NCBI GenBank assembly: GCA_938028765.1
Contig: CALIZF010000071.1
Coordinates: forward strand, 1 to 50,218
Source: an uncultured Paracoccaceae bacterium
Lineage (GTDB): Bacteria > Pseudomonadota > Alphaproteobacteria > Rhodobacterales > Rhodobacteraceae
Reading direction: 5' to 3'
Length of the DNA: 50,218 bases
Below the pieces are notes generated by a model. The model worked only from the letters and a program-made list of their open reading frames with translations, was not told the origin of the DNA and did no database searches. Below, one piece after another: positions 7,788-18,728 of this stretch. Position numbers and translations under genes: made by a program. Every line of letters starts with the position of its first letter. The first letter of the stretch is position 1.

Positions 7788-8636
7788 ATGAGTTCTGCGA
7801 TTGCCGTGTTCCACGGCGATTTCGGCCGGGTCTGCCTCTATGGCATGGACCGGACGATGGTTCCCCACGCGCATCGCGAAGGGCACCTGATCTTCCACGT
7901 CCAGGGGCCGGCGGGCCAGGTCGTGGCCGACGACCGGACCTATCCCCTTTCCCCGGGGCAGGCGGTGGCGATCAGCCCCTGGCAGCCGCACTACTGGCAG
8001 CAGGTCGATACCCGGCGGCCGACGCTGGCGCTGGTTCTCTACATCCGGCCCGGCTGGTTCCTGAACGCCGCCCGGCGGGCGACCGCCACGCTGCGCTTCG
8101 GCCGCGTCGGCGTCGAAGTGACCGATCTTCTGGCGCGCCACGTCTATGGCATTGCGGGCGCGATGTTGGACCCCGACGGCGAGCATCCGCATCTTGCGGA
8201 ACGGCTGTGCGACCTGACGCAGGGATGCTTCGACCAGTCCTGGCAGTGGACCGAGGCGGGGGCGGCCTTCGTTGGCCCGGCGACCGGGTTTCGCGACTTC
8301 CGCGTGCGCCGCGCGATGCGGCTGATGCAGGACCGGATCACCGACGCCCTGTCGCTCGACGCGGTGGCGCGCGAGGTGGGGCTGAGCCGTCCGCATTTCT
8401 TCAAGCTGTTCCGCGAGCAGGTCGGCACGACCCCGAACCTCTACCTCAACGGCCTGCGGATGGAACGCGCGATCGACCTTTTGGCGGCGACGCAGGAGCC
8501 GGTGTCGGACATCGGGCTGGATCTCGGGTTTTCCAGCCAGGCGTCGTTCTCGCGCTTCTTCATCGCCAACGGCGTGGTGGCGCCGTCGGTCTACCGGCGG
8601 TCTGTGCACCGCGCAATGCCGGTGCGCGCGGCCTGA
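7788..8636 (+). CDS. AraC-family transcriptional regulator
   Basis: A 282-residue regulator. Residues 1 to about 100 form a cupin-type effector domain (MVPHAHREGHLIF with histidines, LSPGQAVAISPWQPH). Residues of about 175-275 carry the two helix-turn-helix units of AraC/XylS proteins (LSLDAVAREVGLSRPHFFKLF and then VSDIGLDLGFSSQASFSRFF). GGGGGAGG lies just before the ATG. Its place between the binding protein and the livH operon suggests it senses the substrate or an intermediate and activates both transcripts, perhaps through the 18-bp motif at 5052 and 8683. The effector is unknown. Confidence 0.9.
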   Translation: MSSAIAVFHGDFGRVCLYGMDRTMVPHAHREGHLIFHVQGPAGQVVADDRTYPLSPGQAVAISPWQPHYWQQVDTRRPTLALVLYIRPGWFLNAARRATATLRFGRVGVEVTDLLARHVYGIAGAMLDPDGEHPHLAERLCDLTQGCFDQSWQWTEAGAAFVGPATGFRDFRVRRAMRLMQDRITDALSLDAVAREVGLSRPHFFKLFREQVGTTPNLYLNGLRMERAIDLLAATQEPVSDIGLDLGFSSQASFSRFFIANGVVAPSVYRRSVHRAMPVRAA

Positions 8637-8682
8637 GGTGCCGCGGCCGGCGGCGCCGACAAACGCGACCGCGGGCGCTGGC

Positions 8683-8700
8683 ATCAGACGCTCGGGTATG
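8683..8700 (+). promoter_or_regulatory. Candidate operator, copy 2 (shared 18-bp motif) before livH
   Basis: ATCAGACGCTCGGGTATG differs from the copy at 5052 at two of 18 positions. It ends 57 bases before livH and abuts the expected -35 position of a possible -10 element TAGCCT at 8722-8727. That is the usual location for an AraC-type activator touching RNA polymerase. Binding is inferred. Confidence 0.42.
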
Positions 8701-8757
8701 CCCAAGCGACGCGGGCGGGGCTAGCCTGAGGCCAGTGACGGCAGGGAGACATCGCGC

Positions 8758-9771
8758 ATGGAGGCGTTCTTCCGGCGGCATCCGGTCTGGGCAGCGATCA
8801 TCCTGATCGCCGCCGCAGCGGCGGCCTGGCTGATCCTTGCGCCCTGGCCGCCCGCGCTGGAAGAGGCGCTGGGGCGCAAGCGCGTGTTCCTCAATGCCGT
8901 GTTCTCGGGCATCACGCTCGGCGCGCTCTACTTCCTTGTCGCCTCGGGATTCACGCTGATCTTCGGCCTCATGCGCAACGTCAACCTCGCGCACGGGTCG
9001 CTCTACCTGCTCGGGGGCTACATCGGCTACGAGGTCAGCGATGCCACCGGGTCGTGGCTCCTGGCGTTCCCGGTGGTCTTTGTGATCGTGGCGGCACTCG
9101 GCGTCGTGCTGCAGTATGTCGTGTTCCGCCGGATGGAGGGCGAGGAGCTGCGCCAGACCCTCGTGACCATCGGGCTGTCGGTGGTGGTGGCCGATATCCT
9201 CTTGTGGGTCTGGGGCGGGTCGTCCTACCAGATCCTGACGCCCGACTGGCTGTCCGGCCCGATGGATCTGCCGGTGGTGGCGGCGGTGCGCGAGAACGGC
9301 GACCTCGTCTGGCTGCGCTATCCGCAGGTGCGGATCTGGATCCTCATCGCGGCGATCCTCCTCGGCGTCGCGATGTGGCTGGTGATGAACCGCACGCGGG
9401 TCGGGATGCTGATCCGCGCCGGCGTGGACGACCGCGAGATGCTGGCGGCCTCGGGCGTGCGGATCCAGCTTGTGTTCCTCGGCGTCTTCGCCTTCGGCGC
9501 GGGTCTGGCCGGCATCGCGGGGATCGTCGGCGGCACGTTCCAGAGCCTCAGCCCTGGCGAGGACACGCGCTTCCTGCTCGCCTCGCTGGTCGTCGTGATC
9601 GTCGGGGGCATGGGGTCGATCCCCGGCGCGGCGTTGGGCGCCGTCATCATCGGCCTGTCCGAACAGATCGGGCTGGTCTATGCGCCGACCTATTCGGTGG
9701 TGTTCACCTTCCTCATCATGGCGGCGGTGCTGGCGTTCCGGCCGCAGGGCCTCTTGGGGCGCAGCCGCTGA
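8758..9771 (+). CDS. Liv-type ABC transporter permease (LivH-like)
   Basis: A 337-residue inner-membrane permease of the branched-chain amino-acid transporter class. It has an extra N-terminal membrane helix (residues about 12-32) before the usual core. The core shows ITLGALYFLVASGFTLIFGL and the NLAHGSLYLLGGY block typical of LivH. Later come the EAA-like loop around VRIQLVFLGVFAFGAGLAG and the GGMGSIPGAALGAVIIGL segment. GGGAG precedes the ATG. The stop overlaps the start of the second permease gene by one base (TGATG). It is the first gene of the long run ending at 28012 and should pair with the binding protein at 5200. Confidence 0.92.
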   Translation: MEAFFRRHPVWAAIILIAAAAAAWLILAPWPPALEEALGRKRVFLNAVFSGITLGALYFLVASGFTLIFGLMRNVNLAHGSLYLLGGYIGYEVSDATGSWLLAFPVVFVIVAALGVVLQYVVFRRMEGEELRQTLVTIGLSVVVADILLWVWGGSSYQILTPDWLSGPMDLPVVAAVRENGDLVWLRYPQVRIWILIAAILLGVAMWLVMNRTRVGMLIRAGVDDREMLAASGVRIQLVFLGVFAFGAGLAGIAGIVGGTFQSLSPGEDTRFLLASLVVVIVGGMGSIPGAALGAVIIGLSEQIGLVYAPTYSVVFTFLIMAAVLAFRPQGLLGRSR

Positions 9772-10847
9772 TGGCGGTGTTCGATCCCTTCTCGCCCGAG
9801 GCGATGGCGGGCCGCGCGAAGGGCGCGCCGCAGCCGATGTGGGTCGAACGGGTGCCGGTCGCGGTCTGGGTGATGGCGGTCGTGTTCCTGACGATGCCGG
9901 CCTGGGCGGGGACGTTTTGGATCTTCCAGGTCATGGGCTGGTCCTTCATCCTCGGGATGATCGCGCTGAGCCTGATGTTCCTTGCCGGTTACGGCGGGAT
10001 GGTCAGCCTCGTGCAGATGACCATTGCGGGGCTCGCCGGCTACATGGTGGCGATCCTCGGGCCGACCGGCACCGCGGCGGTCAGCCTCGGGCTGCCGTGG
10101 TATGTCTACATTCCCGCAGCCATCGTGATCGCGGCCGCCTTCGGCACGCTGGTCGGCGCGCTGGCGGTCAGGACCGACGGCATCTACACCATCATGATCA
10201 CGCTGGCGATCGCTGCCGCCTTCTTCTACTTCACGCGGCAGAACTACACGATCTTCAATGGCTATTCCGGTTTCAACCTGGTCCTGCCGCCGGCGCTGTT
10301 CGGGGTGGACTGGCGCCAGCCCGTGCCGTTCTACTACCTCGCGCTCGGCTGCGCGGCGCTCTGTTACGGCGCGGTCGTCTATGTCGCGCGCGCGCCCTTC
10401 GGGCTGGCGCTGCAGGGCACGCGCGACAACCCGCGGCGGATGGCGGCGCTCGGCTTCAACGTCACGGCGCACCGGATTTTCGCCTATACCTTCGCGGGGG
10501 TCATCGCGGCGCTCGGAGGGATCCTCCTCGTCTGGCAGAACGCGCAGATCGCGCCGGGAACCGCGGGCCTGCCGGCGGTTTTCGACATCCTGGTGATCGC
10601 GGTCGTCGGGGGCATGCGCCGGCCCGAGGGCGCCTTCATCGGCGCCTTCATCTATGTCGTCCTGCGGACGTATTCGCCCGACGTCCTGACCGCCTTCGGC
10701 CTGTCGAACGAAAGGTTCAAGCTGCTGATCGGCCTTGGCTTCCTTGCCATCGTGTTCTTCTCGCCCGATGGCGTGCTGGGGCTGTGGGACCGCTGGCGCG
10801 CCCGCGCGCGGAAGCGGCGCGATCCGCTGACGGGGCAGCCGCGATGA
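9771..10847 (+). CDS. Liv-type ABC transporter permease (LivM-like)
   Basis: A 358-residue permease, the LivM partner of the preceding gene. After a soluble N-terminus it has about eight to ten membrane helices. Family signs are LMFLAGYGGMVSLVQMTIAGLAGY, the region LAVRTDGIYTIMITLA, the coupling loop GTRDNPRRMAALGFNV and the VVGGMRRPEGAFIGAF segment. The C-terminus is basic and cytoplasmic. The start overlaps the previous stop by one base and its own stop overlaps the next start by four bases, indicating coupled synthesis of the transporter. Confidence 0.92.
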   Translation: MAVFDPFSPEAMAGRAKGAPQPMWVERVPVAVWVMAVVFLTMPAWAGTFWIFQVMGWSFILGMIALSLMFLAGYGGMVSLVQMTIAGLAGYMVAILGPTGTAAVSLGLPWYVYIPAAIVIAAAFGTLVGALAVRTDGIYTIMITLAIAAAFFYFTRQNYTIFNGYSGFNLVLPPALFGVDWRQPVPFYYLALGCAALCYGAVVYVARAPFGLALQGTRDNPRRMAALGFNVTAHRIFAYTFAGVIAALGGILLVWQNAQIAPGTAGLPAVFDILVIAVVGGMRRPEGAFIGAFIYVVLRTYSPDVLTAFGLSNERFKLLIGLGFLAIVFFSPDGVLGLWDRWRARARKRRDPLTGQPR

Positions 10848-11636
10848 GCATGGCCGACACTGCCGCCGCCCGGCTCGGGTCAGTCAGCGCGGGGAACGCG
10901 CTGGAACTGCGGGGCGTCACCAAGATGTTCGGCGCGCTGGCAGCGATCGCCGACGTCACCATGACGGTCCGGCCGGGCGAGCGGCGGGCGGTGCTGGGGT
11001 CGAACGGGGCGGGCAAGACCACGCTCTTCAACTGCATCACGGGCGACTTCCTGCCCACCTCGGGCACGATCCGGCTGTTCGGCGAGGATGTGACGGCCTT
11101 CCCGGCGCACGAGCGGATCCGCCGCGGCCTGCGGCGGACCTACCAGATCAGCCTTCTCTTCACCGGCCTGACGGTGGCCGACAACGTCTATCTCGCCTGC
11201 CGGGGCGTCAGCCGGGCGCGCTTTTCCATGCTGCGCCCGCGACGGGGCGACCCCCTTCTGATTCGCGCGGGCGAGCTGATCGAGGCCGTCCATCTGACAC
11301 CCGCCCGCGACCGTCTGGTGAGCGAACTGTCCTACGGCCAGCAGCGGCAGCTGGAGATCGCGCTGGCGCTGGCGGGTGCGCCGCGGTTCATCCTGTTCGA
11401 CGAACCGGCTGCGGGCCTCTCGCCCGCCGAACGGCGCGAGCTCGTGGCGATCCTCACGGGCCTGCCGACGCACATCGGCTTCATCATCATCGAGCACGAC
11501 ATGGACGTGGCCCTGCGGGTGGCAGAGAGCGTGACGATGATGCACAACGGGCGCGTCTTCAAAGAAGGCATGCCCGCCGAGATCGAGGAGGATGCCGAGG
11601 TCCAGGCGCTCTACCTCGGCGACGGGAGCCATGCCC

Positions 11637-11644
<8 letters not shown>
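10844..11644 (+). CDS. Liv-type ABC transporter ATP-binding protein (LivG-like)
   Basis: A 266-residue ATPase that drives uptake with the LivF domain that follows. Walker A is GSNGAGKTT, the signature is LSYGQQRQLEIALAL (a Liv-type variant of LSGGQ), Walker B is FILFDEPAAGLSP, and the switch histidine is in IIEHDMD. The RRGLRRTYQISLLFTGLTV segment is typical of LivG. An ATGA overlap links it to the permease gene. The N-terminal 18 residues before the first strand are variable. Confidence 0.93.
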
Positions 11645-13819
<2,175 letters not shown>

Positions 13820-13823
<4 letters not shown>

Positions 13824-14647
13824 TCCCCCGCGCCCGCATCCTCGAGAAGTTCCGCGCCATGATCGCCGCGGGCGAACCCATCGTCGGCGGCGGCGCCGGC
13901 ACCGGCCTGTCGGCGAAATGCGAGGAGGCGGGGGGGATCGACCTCATCGTGATCTACAACTCGGGCCGCTACAGGATGGCCGGGCGGGGGTCGCTGGCAG
14001 GCCTCATGCCCTACGGCGACGCCAACGCGATCGTGGTCGAGATGGCGGCCGAGGTGCTGCCCGTGGTGAAGCACACCCCGGTCCTCGCCGGCGTCTGCGC
14101 CACCGACCCGTTCCGGCGGATGGACGTGTTCCTCGACGAGCTGAAGCGCCTCGGCTTTTCGGGCGTCCAGAACTTTCCCACCGTCGGCCTGATCGACGGG
14201 ACGTTCCGCGCCAATCTCGAGGAAACGGGCATGTCCTACGGCCTCGAGGTGGACATGATCGCCAAAGCCTGTGCGCGCGACATGCTGACCACGCCCTATG
14301 TCTTCTGCGAGGACGACGCAGCGGCGATGGCGCGCGCGGGCGCGGATGTGATCGTCTGCCACCTCGGCCTGACCACCGGCGGCAGCATCGGCGCGCAGAC
14401 GGCGCTGACGCTGGAAGATTGCCCCGCGCTGGTGGATGCCTGGGGCGCGGCGGCGCTGCGGGTGAACCCCGAGGCCATCATCCTTGTCCACGGCGGGCCG
14501 GTGGCCATGCCCGAGGACGCCGAATTCATCATGCGACAGACGCGCACCTGCCACGGGTTCTACGGCGCGTCCTCGATGGAGCGTCTGCCGACCGAGGTCG
14601 CGCTGACGGAACAGACGCGCCGCTTCAAGCGCATCAAGGGACGGTGA
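13820..14647 (+). CDS. TIM-barrel protein of the phosphoenolpyruvate-hydrolase/Tm-1 C-terminal family
   Basis: A 275-residue protein of the family usually annotated as phosphoenolpyruvate hydrolase-like or TIM-barrel signal transduction protein. Visible family blocks are [72 protein letters not shown] and [12 protein letters not shown]. The same domain forms the C-terminal half of plant Tm-1, and the preceding gene carries the N-terminal half, so the two bacterial products probably form one complex. The enzymatic activity is not established. The start overlaps the previous stop (ATGA), with AGGAAGGAG upstream. Seven bases separate it from the flotillin gene. Confidence 0.85.
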
Positions 14648-14654
14648 GGGACAC

Positions 14655-17600
14655 ATGACCGCGCAGCTGATCGGGCAACTCATCCTCTGGCTGATCGTCG
14701 CCGTCGTCGCGATCTTTATCCTCTACTGGGTGATGAACTGGCTCTATCGCCGGTCCACCAAGGAAGTGGCCTTCGTGCGCACCGGGTTTCTGGGCGAGAA
14801 GGTGGTGATCGACGGCGGTGCCTTCGTCTGGCCGATCATCCACGACATCACGCCCGTGAACATGAACGTGCTGCCCCTGAAGGTCAGCCGCACCAAGGGC
14901 GATGCGCTGATCACCCGGGACCGGATGCGGGTCGATGTCGAGGCGGAATTCTATGTCCGCGTCCGGCCCGAGAAGCGGTCGGTCGCCATGGCGGCCTCGA
15001 CGCTCGGCCGCCGGACGCTGGAGCCCGAAAGCCTGCACGCGCTGCTGTCGGGCAAGTTCGAAAGCGCGCTGCGCGCGGTCGCGGCCGAGATGGACATGGG
15101 CGGGATGCACGAGAACCGCGCGGCCTATGTCGCCCGCGTGCGCGAGATCGCCCAGGAAGACCTGGAAAAGAACGGGCTGGAGCTTGAATCGGTGGCGATC
15201 CTCGACATCGACCAGACCGGGCTTGAATACTTCAACCCCTCCAACCGCTTCGATGCGGAAGGTCTGACCCAGCTGATCAAGGACATCGAGGCGAAGCGGA
15301 AGCTGCGCAACGACATCGAGCAGGAAACGACCGTCCTGATCCGCGCCCGCAACCTCGAGGCGGAAAAGCAGGTGCTGGACATCGAGCGCGAATCCGAGGC
15401 CGCGCGCCTCGAACAGGAGCGCGACGTCGAATTCCGCCGGGCGCAGCAGCGCGCCGAACTCGCCCGCGAACGGGCCGCCCGCGACACCGAGGCGGAAGAG
15501 GCGCAGATCGCCGCCCGCGAGGCGATCGAGAAGGCGCGCATCCAGAACGAACGCGCCATCGCCGAGGCGCGCATCGCCAGCGAGCGCGAGGTGCGCGCCC
15601 GCGAGATCGCCCGGATGCGCGCCATCGAGGCGGAAGAGATCGCGGCCCGCGAAGAGGTGGAAAAGGCCCGCATCCTGCAGGAACGCGCCGTGCGCGAGGC
15701 CCGCATCGAGAACGAGAAGGAAACCGAGGCGCGCGAGATCGCCCGGCGGCGCGAGATCGAGGCGGCCGAGATTGCCGCCCGCGAAGAGGTGGAACGCGCC
15801 CGCATCGCGCAGGAAAAAGCCGTCACCGAGGCGCGGATCCAGAAGGACCGAGAGACCCAGGCAGCCGAGATCGCCCGGATGCGCGAGATCGAGGGGGCCG
15901 AGATCGAGGCCCGCGAGGCGACCGAGAAGCGCCGCATGGCCCAGACCCTGCTTCTGAACCAGACCCGCATTGCCGGCGAGGAAAAGGTGCGGATGCAGGA
16001 GATTGCCCGCCAGAAGGCGCTGGAGGAGGCCGAGATCGCGGCGCGCGAAGAGGTGGAGCGCCGCCGGATCGCCCAGGCCGCCGAGGTGAACGAGGCCCGC
16101 ATCGCCGAGGACCAGCGCATCCGCGCGCTGGAGATCGCCCGCACCCGGGCCGTCGAGGAAGCCGAGATCGCGGCCGTGCAGGCGACCGAGGCTGCGCGGA
16201 TCGCGCGCGAAAAGGCGCTGGCCGCCGAACGGATCGCCGCCGACGCCGCGACGCGCGAGCACGAGATCGCCCGCGACCGCGCGCTGGACGAGGCGCGCGT
16301 GGCCGCCGAAGAGGCGGTCGAGGCGGCGCGGATCGCGCAGCGCCGCAGGCTCGAGGTCGAGCGCATCGCCTGCGACCGCGAGGTGCGCGAACGCGAGATC
16401 GCGCGGGCCGAGGCGGTCGAAGCGGCCGAGATCGCCATGCAGAAGGCGGTCGAGGCGCAGCGGATCGCGCGCGAAAAGGCGCTGGCGGCCGAACGGATCG
16501 AGGCCGACGAGGCGACCCGCGGGCGCGAGATCGCGCGCAACCGCGCGGTGGACGAGGCGCGCGTGGCCGCCGAAGAGGCGGTCGAGGCGGCGCGGATCGC
16601 GCAGAAGCTGGAACTCGACGCGCGCCGGATCGCGGCCGAGGAGGAAACGCGCAAGCGCGAGATCGCGCGGCACCTTGCGCTGGAAGCCGAGCGGATCGCG
16701 GCGGAAGAGGCGACCCGCGCCCGCGAGATCGCCCGCGAGAAGGAACTCGAGGCCGCCGAGATCGCCCGGCGCGAGGCGGTCGAGGCGGCGCGGATCGCGG
16801 CCGAGCTGAAGCTCGAGCAGGACCGCATCGCCAGCCAGCGCACCCGCGAGGTCGAGGATATCGTCCGCAAGCAGGCGGTGGAGGCGGCCGAGCAGGCCCG
16901 GGTCGTGGCGCTGGCCGGCGAACGGGCCAAGGCGGCCGCGGCGGACGCAAGCGTCCGTCAGGCGCAGATCGCCGCGCAACGCGACATCGAGCAGGCCGAG
17001 GTCGAGCGCGAGCGGGCCGTCGAGGCGGCACGGGTGGAACGCCGCCGCAGCCTCGAGCAGCTCGAGATCGCGCGGCTTCAGGCGCTGCGCGAGGCCGAGA
17101 TCGAAAGCCGCGAGGACATCGAGCGGTCGCGCATCGCCTCCGAGCGTCAGCTCGATGAAATCCGCATCGATCACGAGACGTTGCGGCGCAAACTCGAAGT
17201 GACGCGCGAGCAGGCGGTCGAAAGCGCCCAGATGGAGAAGGCGATCGCCCTCTACCGCAAGAGCCTCGAGGAATCCGCGGCACGGGCCGAGGCCGAGGCG
17301 GCGCGGGCGCGAGCGGCCGAGGCCGAGGAGCGTGTCAAGACCGTACGCGAGACCGAGGCCGCGAACCGCCGCAAGTCGGTCGATGTGTTGATGGCCGAGA
17401 AGGCCGCCGAAGAGGCCCGCCTCATGGCCGCCGCCGCGCAGGTCCGCGCCGCCGTCGAGGCCGAGGCGCAGAAGCTGATCAACGAGGCCGAGAACATCCT
17501 GACGGACGAGGCGCGGCATTCGCTCTTCAAGCGGAAGATGCTCGAACACGTCGAGGGGATCGTCGCGGCATCCGTCAAGCCGCTGGAAAAGATCCAGGAC

Positions 17601-17849
17601 ATCCGCATCATGCAGCTTGCCGGGGCCGGCATCGGCGGCGACGGCGGGGGCACGGGTGGCAGCCCGACCGACGAGGTGATCAACTCCGCCCTGCGCTACC
17701 GCGTTCAGGCGCCGCTGATCGACAGCCTTCTGAGCGACATCGGTATCGAGGGCGGCAGCCTTGCCAAACAGGGCGGGCTGATCCGCGAGGCCTCTGACCT
17801 GCAGCGCATCGCCGATGCGGCGAAGAAGGCGCCGAAGGGGGACAAGTGA
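14655..17849 (+). CDS. Giant flotillin-like membrane scaffold with long hendecad coiled coil
   Basis: A 1064-residue flotillin/YqiK-type protein, about twice the usual length. Residues 5-30 form one membrane segment; about 31-205 are the SPFH/band-7 domain (FLGEKVVIDGGAF, PLKVSRTKGDALITRD). From residue 284 to 745 the chain is exactly 42 contiguous 11-residue repeats of the form EIAAREEVEKA or RIAQEKAVTEA. Most group into 44-residue units opening with EIAR (starts at hendecads 4, 8, 12 and so on to 36). An 11-residue period suits a nearly straight coiled coil. The C-terminus has a Gly-rich patch (GGDGGGTGG) and a conserved-looking end. Flotillins organise membrane microdomains; a role in anchoring the neighbouring oxidation enzymes is inferred. 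Antisense open frames here are composition artefacts. Confidence 0.88.
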   Translation: MTAQLIGQLILWLIVAVVAIFILYWVMNWLYRRSTKEVAFVRTGFLGEKVVIDGGAFVWPIIHDITPVNMNVLPLKVSRTKGDALITRDRMRVDVEAEFYVRVRPEKRSVAMAASTLGRRTLEPESLHALLSGKFESALRAVAAEMDMGGMHENRAAYVARVREIAQEDLEKNGLELESVAILDIDQTGLEYFNPSNRFDAEGLTQLIKDIEAKRKLRNDIEQETTVLIRARNLEAEKQVLDIERESEAARLEQERDVEFRRAQQRAELARERAARDTEAEEAQIAAREAIEKARIQNERAIAEARIASEREVRAREIARMRAIEAEEIAAREEVEKARILQERAVREARIENEKETEAREIARRREIEAAEIAAREEVERARIAQEKAVTEARIQKDRETQAAEIARMREIEGAEIEAREATEKRRMAQTLLLNQTRIAGEEKVRMQEIARQKALEEAEIAAREEVERRRIAQAAEVNEARIAEDQRIRALEIARTRAVEEAEIAAVQATEAARIAREKALAAERIAADAATREHEIARDRALDEARVAAEEAVEAARIAQRRRLEVERIACDREVREREIARAEAVEAAEIAMQKAVEAQRIAREKALAAERIEADEATRGREIARNRAVDEARVAAEEAVEAARIAQKLELDARRIAAEEETRKREIARHLALEAERIAAEEATRAREIAREKELEAAEIARREAVEAARIAAELKLEQDRIASQRTREVEDIVRKQAVEAAEQARVVALAGERAKAAAADASVRQAQIAAQRDIEQAEVERERAVEAARVERRRSLEQLEIARLQALREAEIESREDIERSRIASERQLDEIRIDHETLRRKLEVTREQAVESAQMEKAIALYRKSLEESAARAEAEAARARAAEAEERVKTVRETEAANRRKSVDVLMAEKAAEEARLMAAAAQVRAAVEAEAQKLINEAENILTDEARHSLFKRKMLEHVEGIVAASVKPLEKIQDIRIMQLAGAGIGGDGGGTGGSPTDEVINSALRYRVQAPLIDSLLSDIGIEGGSLAKQGGLIREASDLQRIADAAKKAPKGDK

Positions 17850-17850
17850 C

Positions 17851-18288
17851 ATGGCGCGCGTCTATGTCAGCAGCGTGATCGAGGCCCCCGCCGCGCGGGT
17901 GTGGGAGCGGATCCGCGACTTCAACGCCCTGCCGCGGTGGGTGCCGGCGGTGCGCGACAGCAGGATCGAGAACGGCGAGCCGTCCGACCGGGTGGGCTGC
18001 GTGCGCGATTTCCACCTGCAGAACGGCGACCGGTTGCGGGAAAAGCTCCTCGGGCTGTCGGACTACGATTTCTTCTGCACCTATTCGATCCTCGAAGGCC
18101 CCATGCCGCTCACGAACTACGTCGCCACGCTGCGGCTGACGCCGGTGACCGACGGCGACCGGACCTTCGCCGAATGGTCGGCGGAATTCGACTGCGCGCC
18201 CGAGGACGAGGCGGACCTTGTCGGCAACATCGGCGCCAACGTGTTCCAGGCGGGGTTCAATTCCTTGAAGCGGCTGATGGCGGGCTGA
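17851..18288 (+). CDS. SRPBCC-family protein, copy 1
   Basis: A 145-residue START/Bet v 1-like protein with a hydrophobic ligand pocket fold (polyketide cyclase/dehydrase family). It opens with VSSVIEAPAARVWERIRDFN, typical of the family, followed by RWVPAVRDSRIENG, SDRVGCVRDFHLQNG and TPVTDGDRTFAEW. It is a tandem paralogue of the next gene, sharing the SDRVGCVR, FHLQ, LRE and VTDGDRTF blocks. CoxG, an SRPBCC protein, helps membrane recruitment of carbon monoxide dehydrogenase, so this protein could assist the Mo hydroxylase encoded next or bind its substrate. It lacks CoxG's C-terminal membrane helix. One base separates it from the flotillin gene. Confidence 0.85.
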   Translation: MARVYVSSVIEAPAARVWERIRDFNALPRWVPAVRDSRIENGEPSDRVGCVRDFHLQNGDRLREKLLGLSDYDFFCTYSILEGPMPLTNYVATLRLTPVTDGDRTFAEWSAEFDCAPEDEADLVGNIGANVFQAGFNSLKRLMAG

Positions 18289-18728
18289 TGGTCAGGGTGG
18301 TGAAATCGACCGTGCTCGATGCGCCGGCCGATGCGGTCTGGGCGGTCCTGCGCGATTTCAACGGCCACGATCGCTGGCACCCCATCGTGCGCGACAGCCA
18401 TGTGGAAAAGGGCTGGCCGTCCGACCGGGTGGGCTGCGTGCGCAACTTCCATCTGCAGGACGGGTCGAACCTGCGCGAACTGCTCTTGACGCTGTCCGAT
18501 GCCGACATGGCGTTTTCCTACTGCCTTCTGGATACGCCGGTGCCGCTTCTGAACTACGTGGCTCACGTGCGCCTGGCGCCGGTCACCGACGGCGACCGCA
18601 CGTTCTGGCTTTGGGAAAGCCGGTTCGACACCCCGCCGGGGCGCGAGGCGGAGCTGCAGGCGATGGTGGCCGAGAACGTCTATCAGGGCGGATTCGACGC
18701 GATCCGCGCGCACATGAGGCTGACATGA
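18288..18728 (+). CDS. SRPBCC-family protein, copy 2
   Basis: A 146-residue paralogue of the preceding gene, clearly from a tandem duplication: STVLDAPADAVWAVLRDFN, RWHPIVRDSHVEKG, SDRVGCVRNFHLQDG, APVTDGDRTFWLW. Start and previous stop overlap by one base (TGATG), and the end overlaps the FAD-subunit start by four. Two copies in one transcript suggest a heterodimer or two related ligands. Its exact role is unknown. Confidence 0.85.
   Translation: MVRVVKSTVLDAPADAVWAVLRDFNGHDRWHPIVRDSHVEKGWPSDRVGCVRNFHLQDGSNLRELLLTLSDADMAFSYCLLDTPVPLLNYVAHVRLAPVTDGDRTFWLWESRFDTPPGREAELQAMVAENVYQGGFDAIRAHMRLT

Noticed and set aside
11592..11636. Earlier start codons for the LivF-Tm-1 fusion
   Set aside because: The ATG at 11592 lies well inside livG and has no suitable ribosome binding site; ATG 11631 is only two bases from GGGAG, whereas ATG 11637 is eight bases from it.
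14634..17852. Very long open frame antisense to the flotillin gene
   Set aside because: It is the mirror of a GC-rich, 11-residue repeated coding sequence. Its translation is a monotonous Leu/Asp/Arg/Gly repeat with no family resemblance, and the plus-strand protein has clear SPFH and coiled-coil features.
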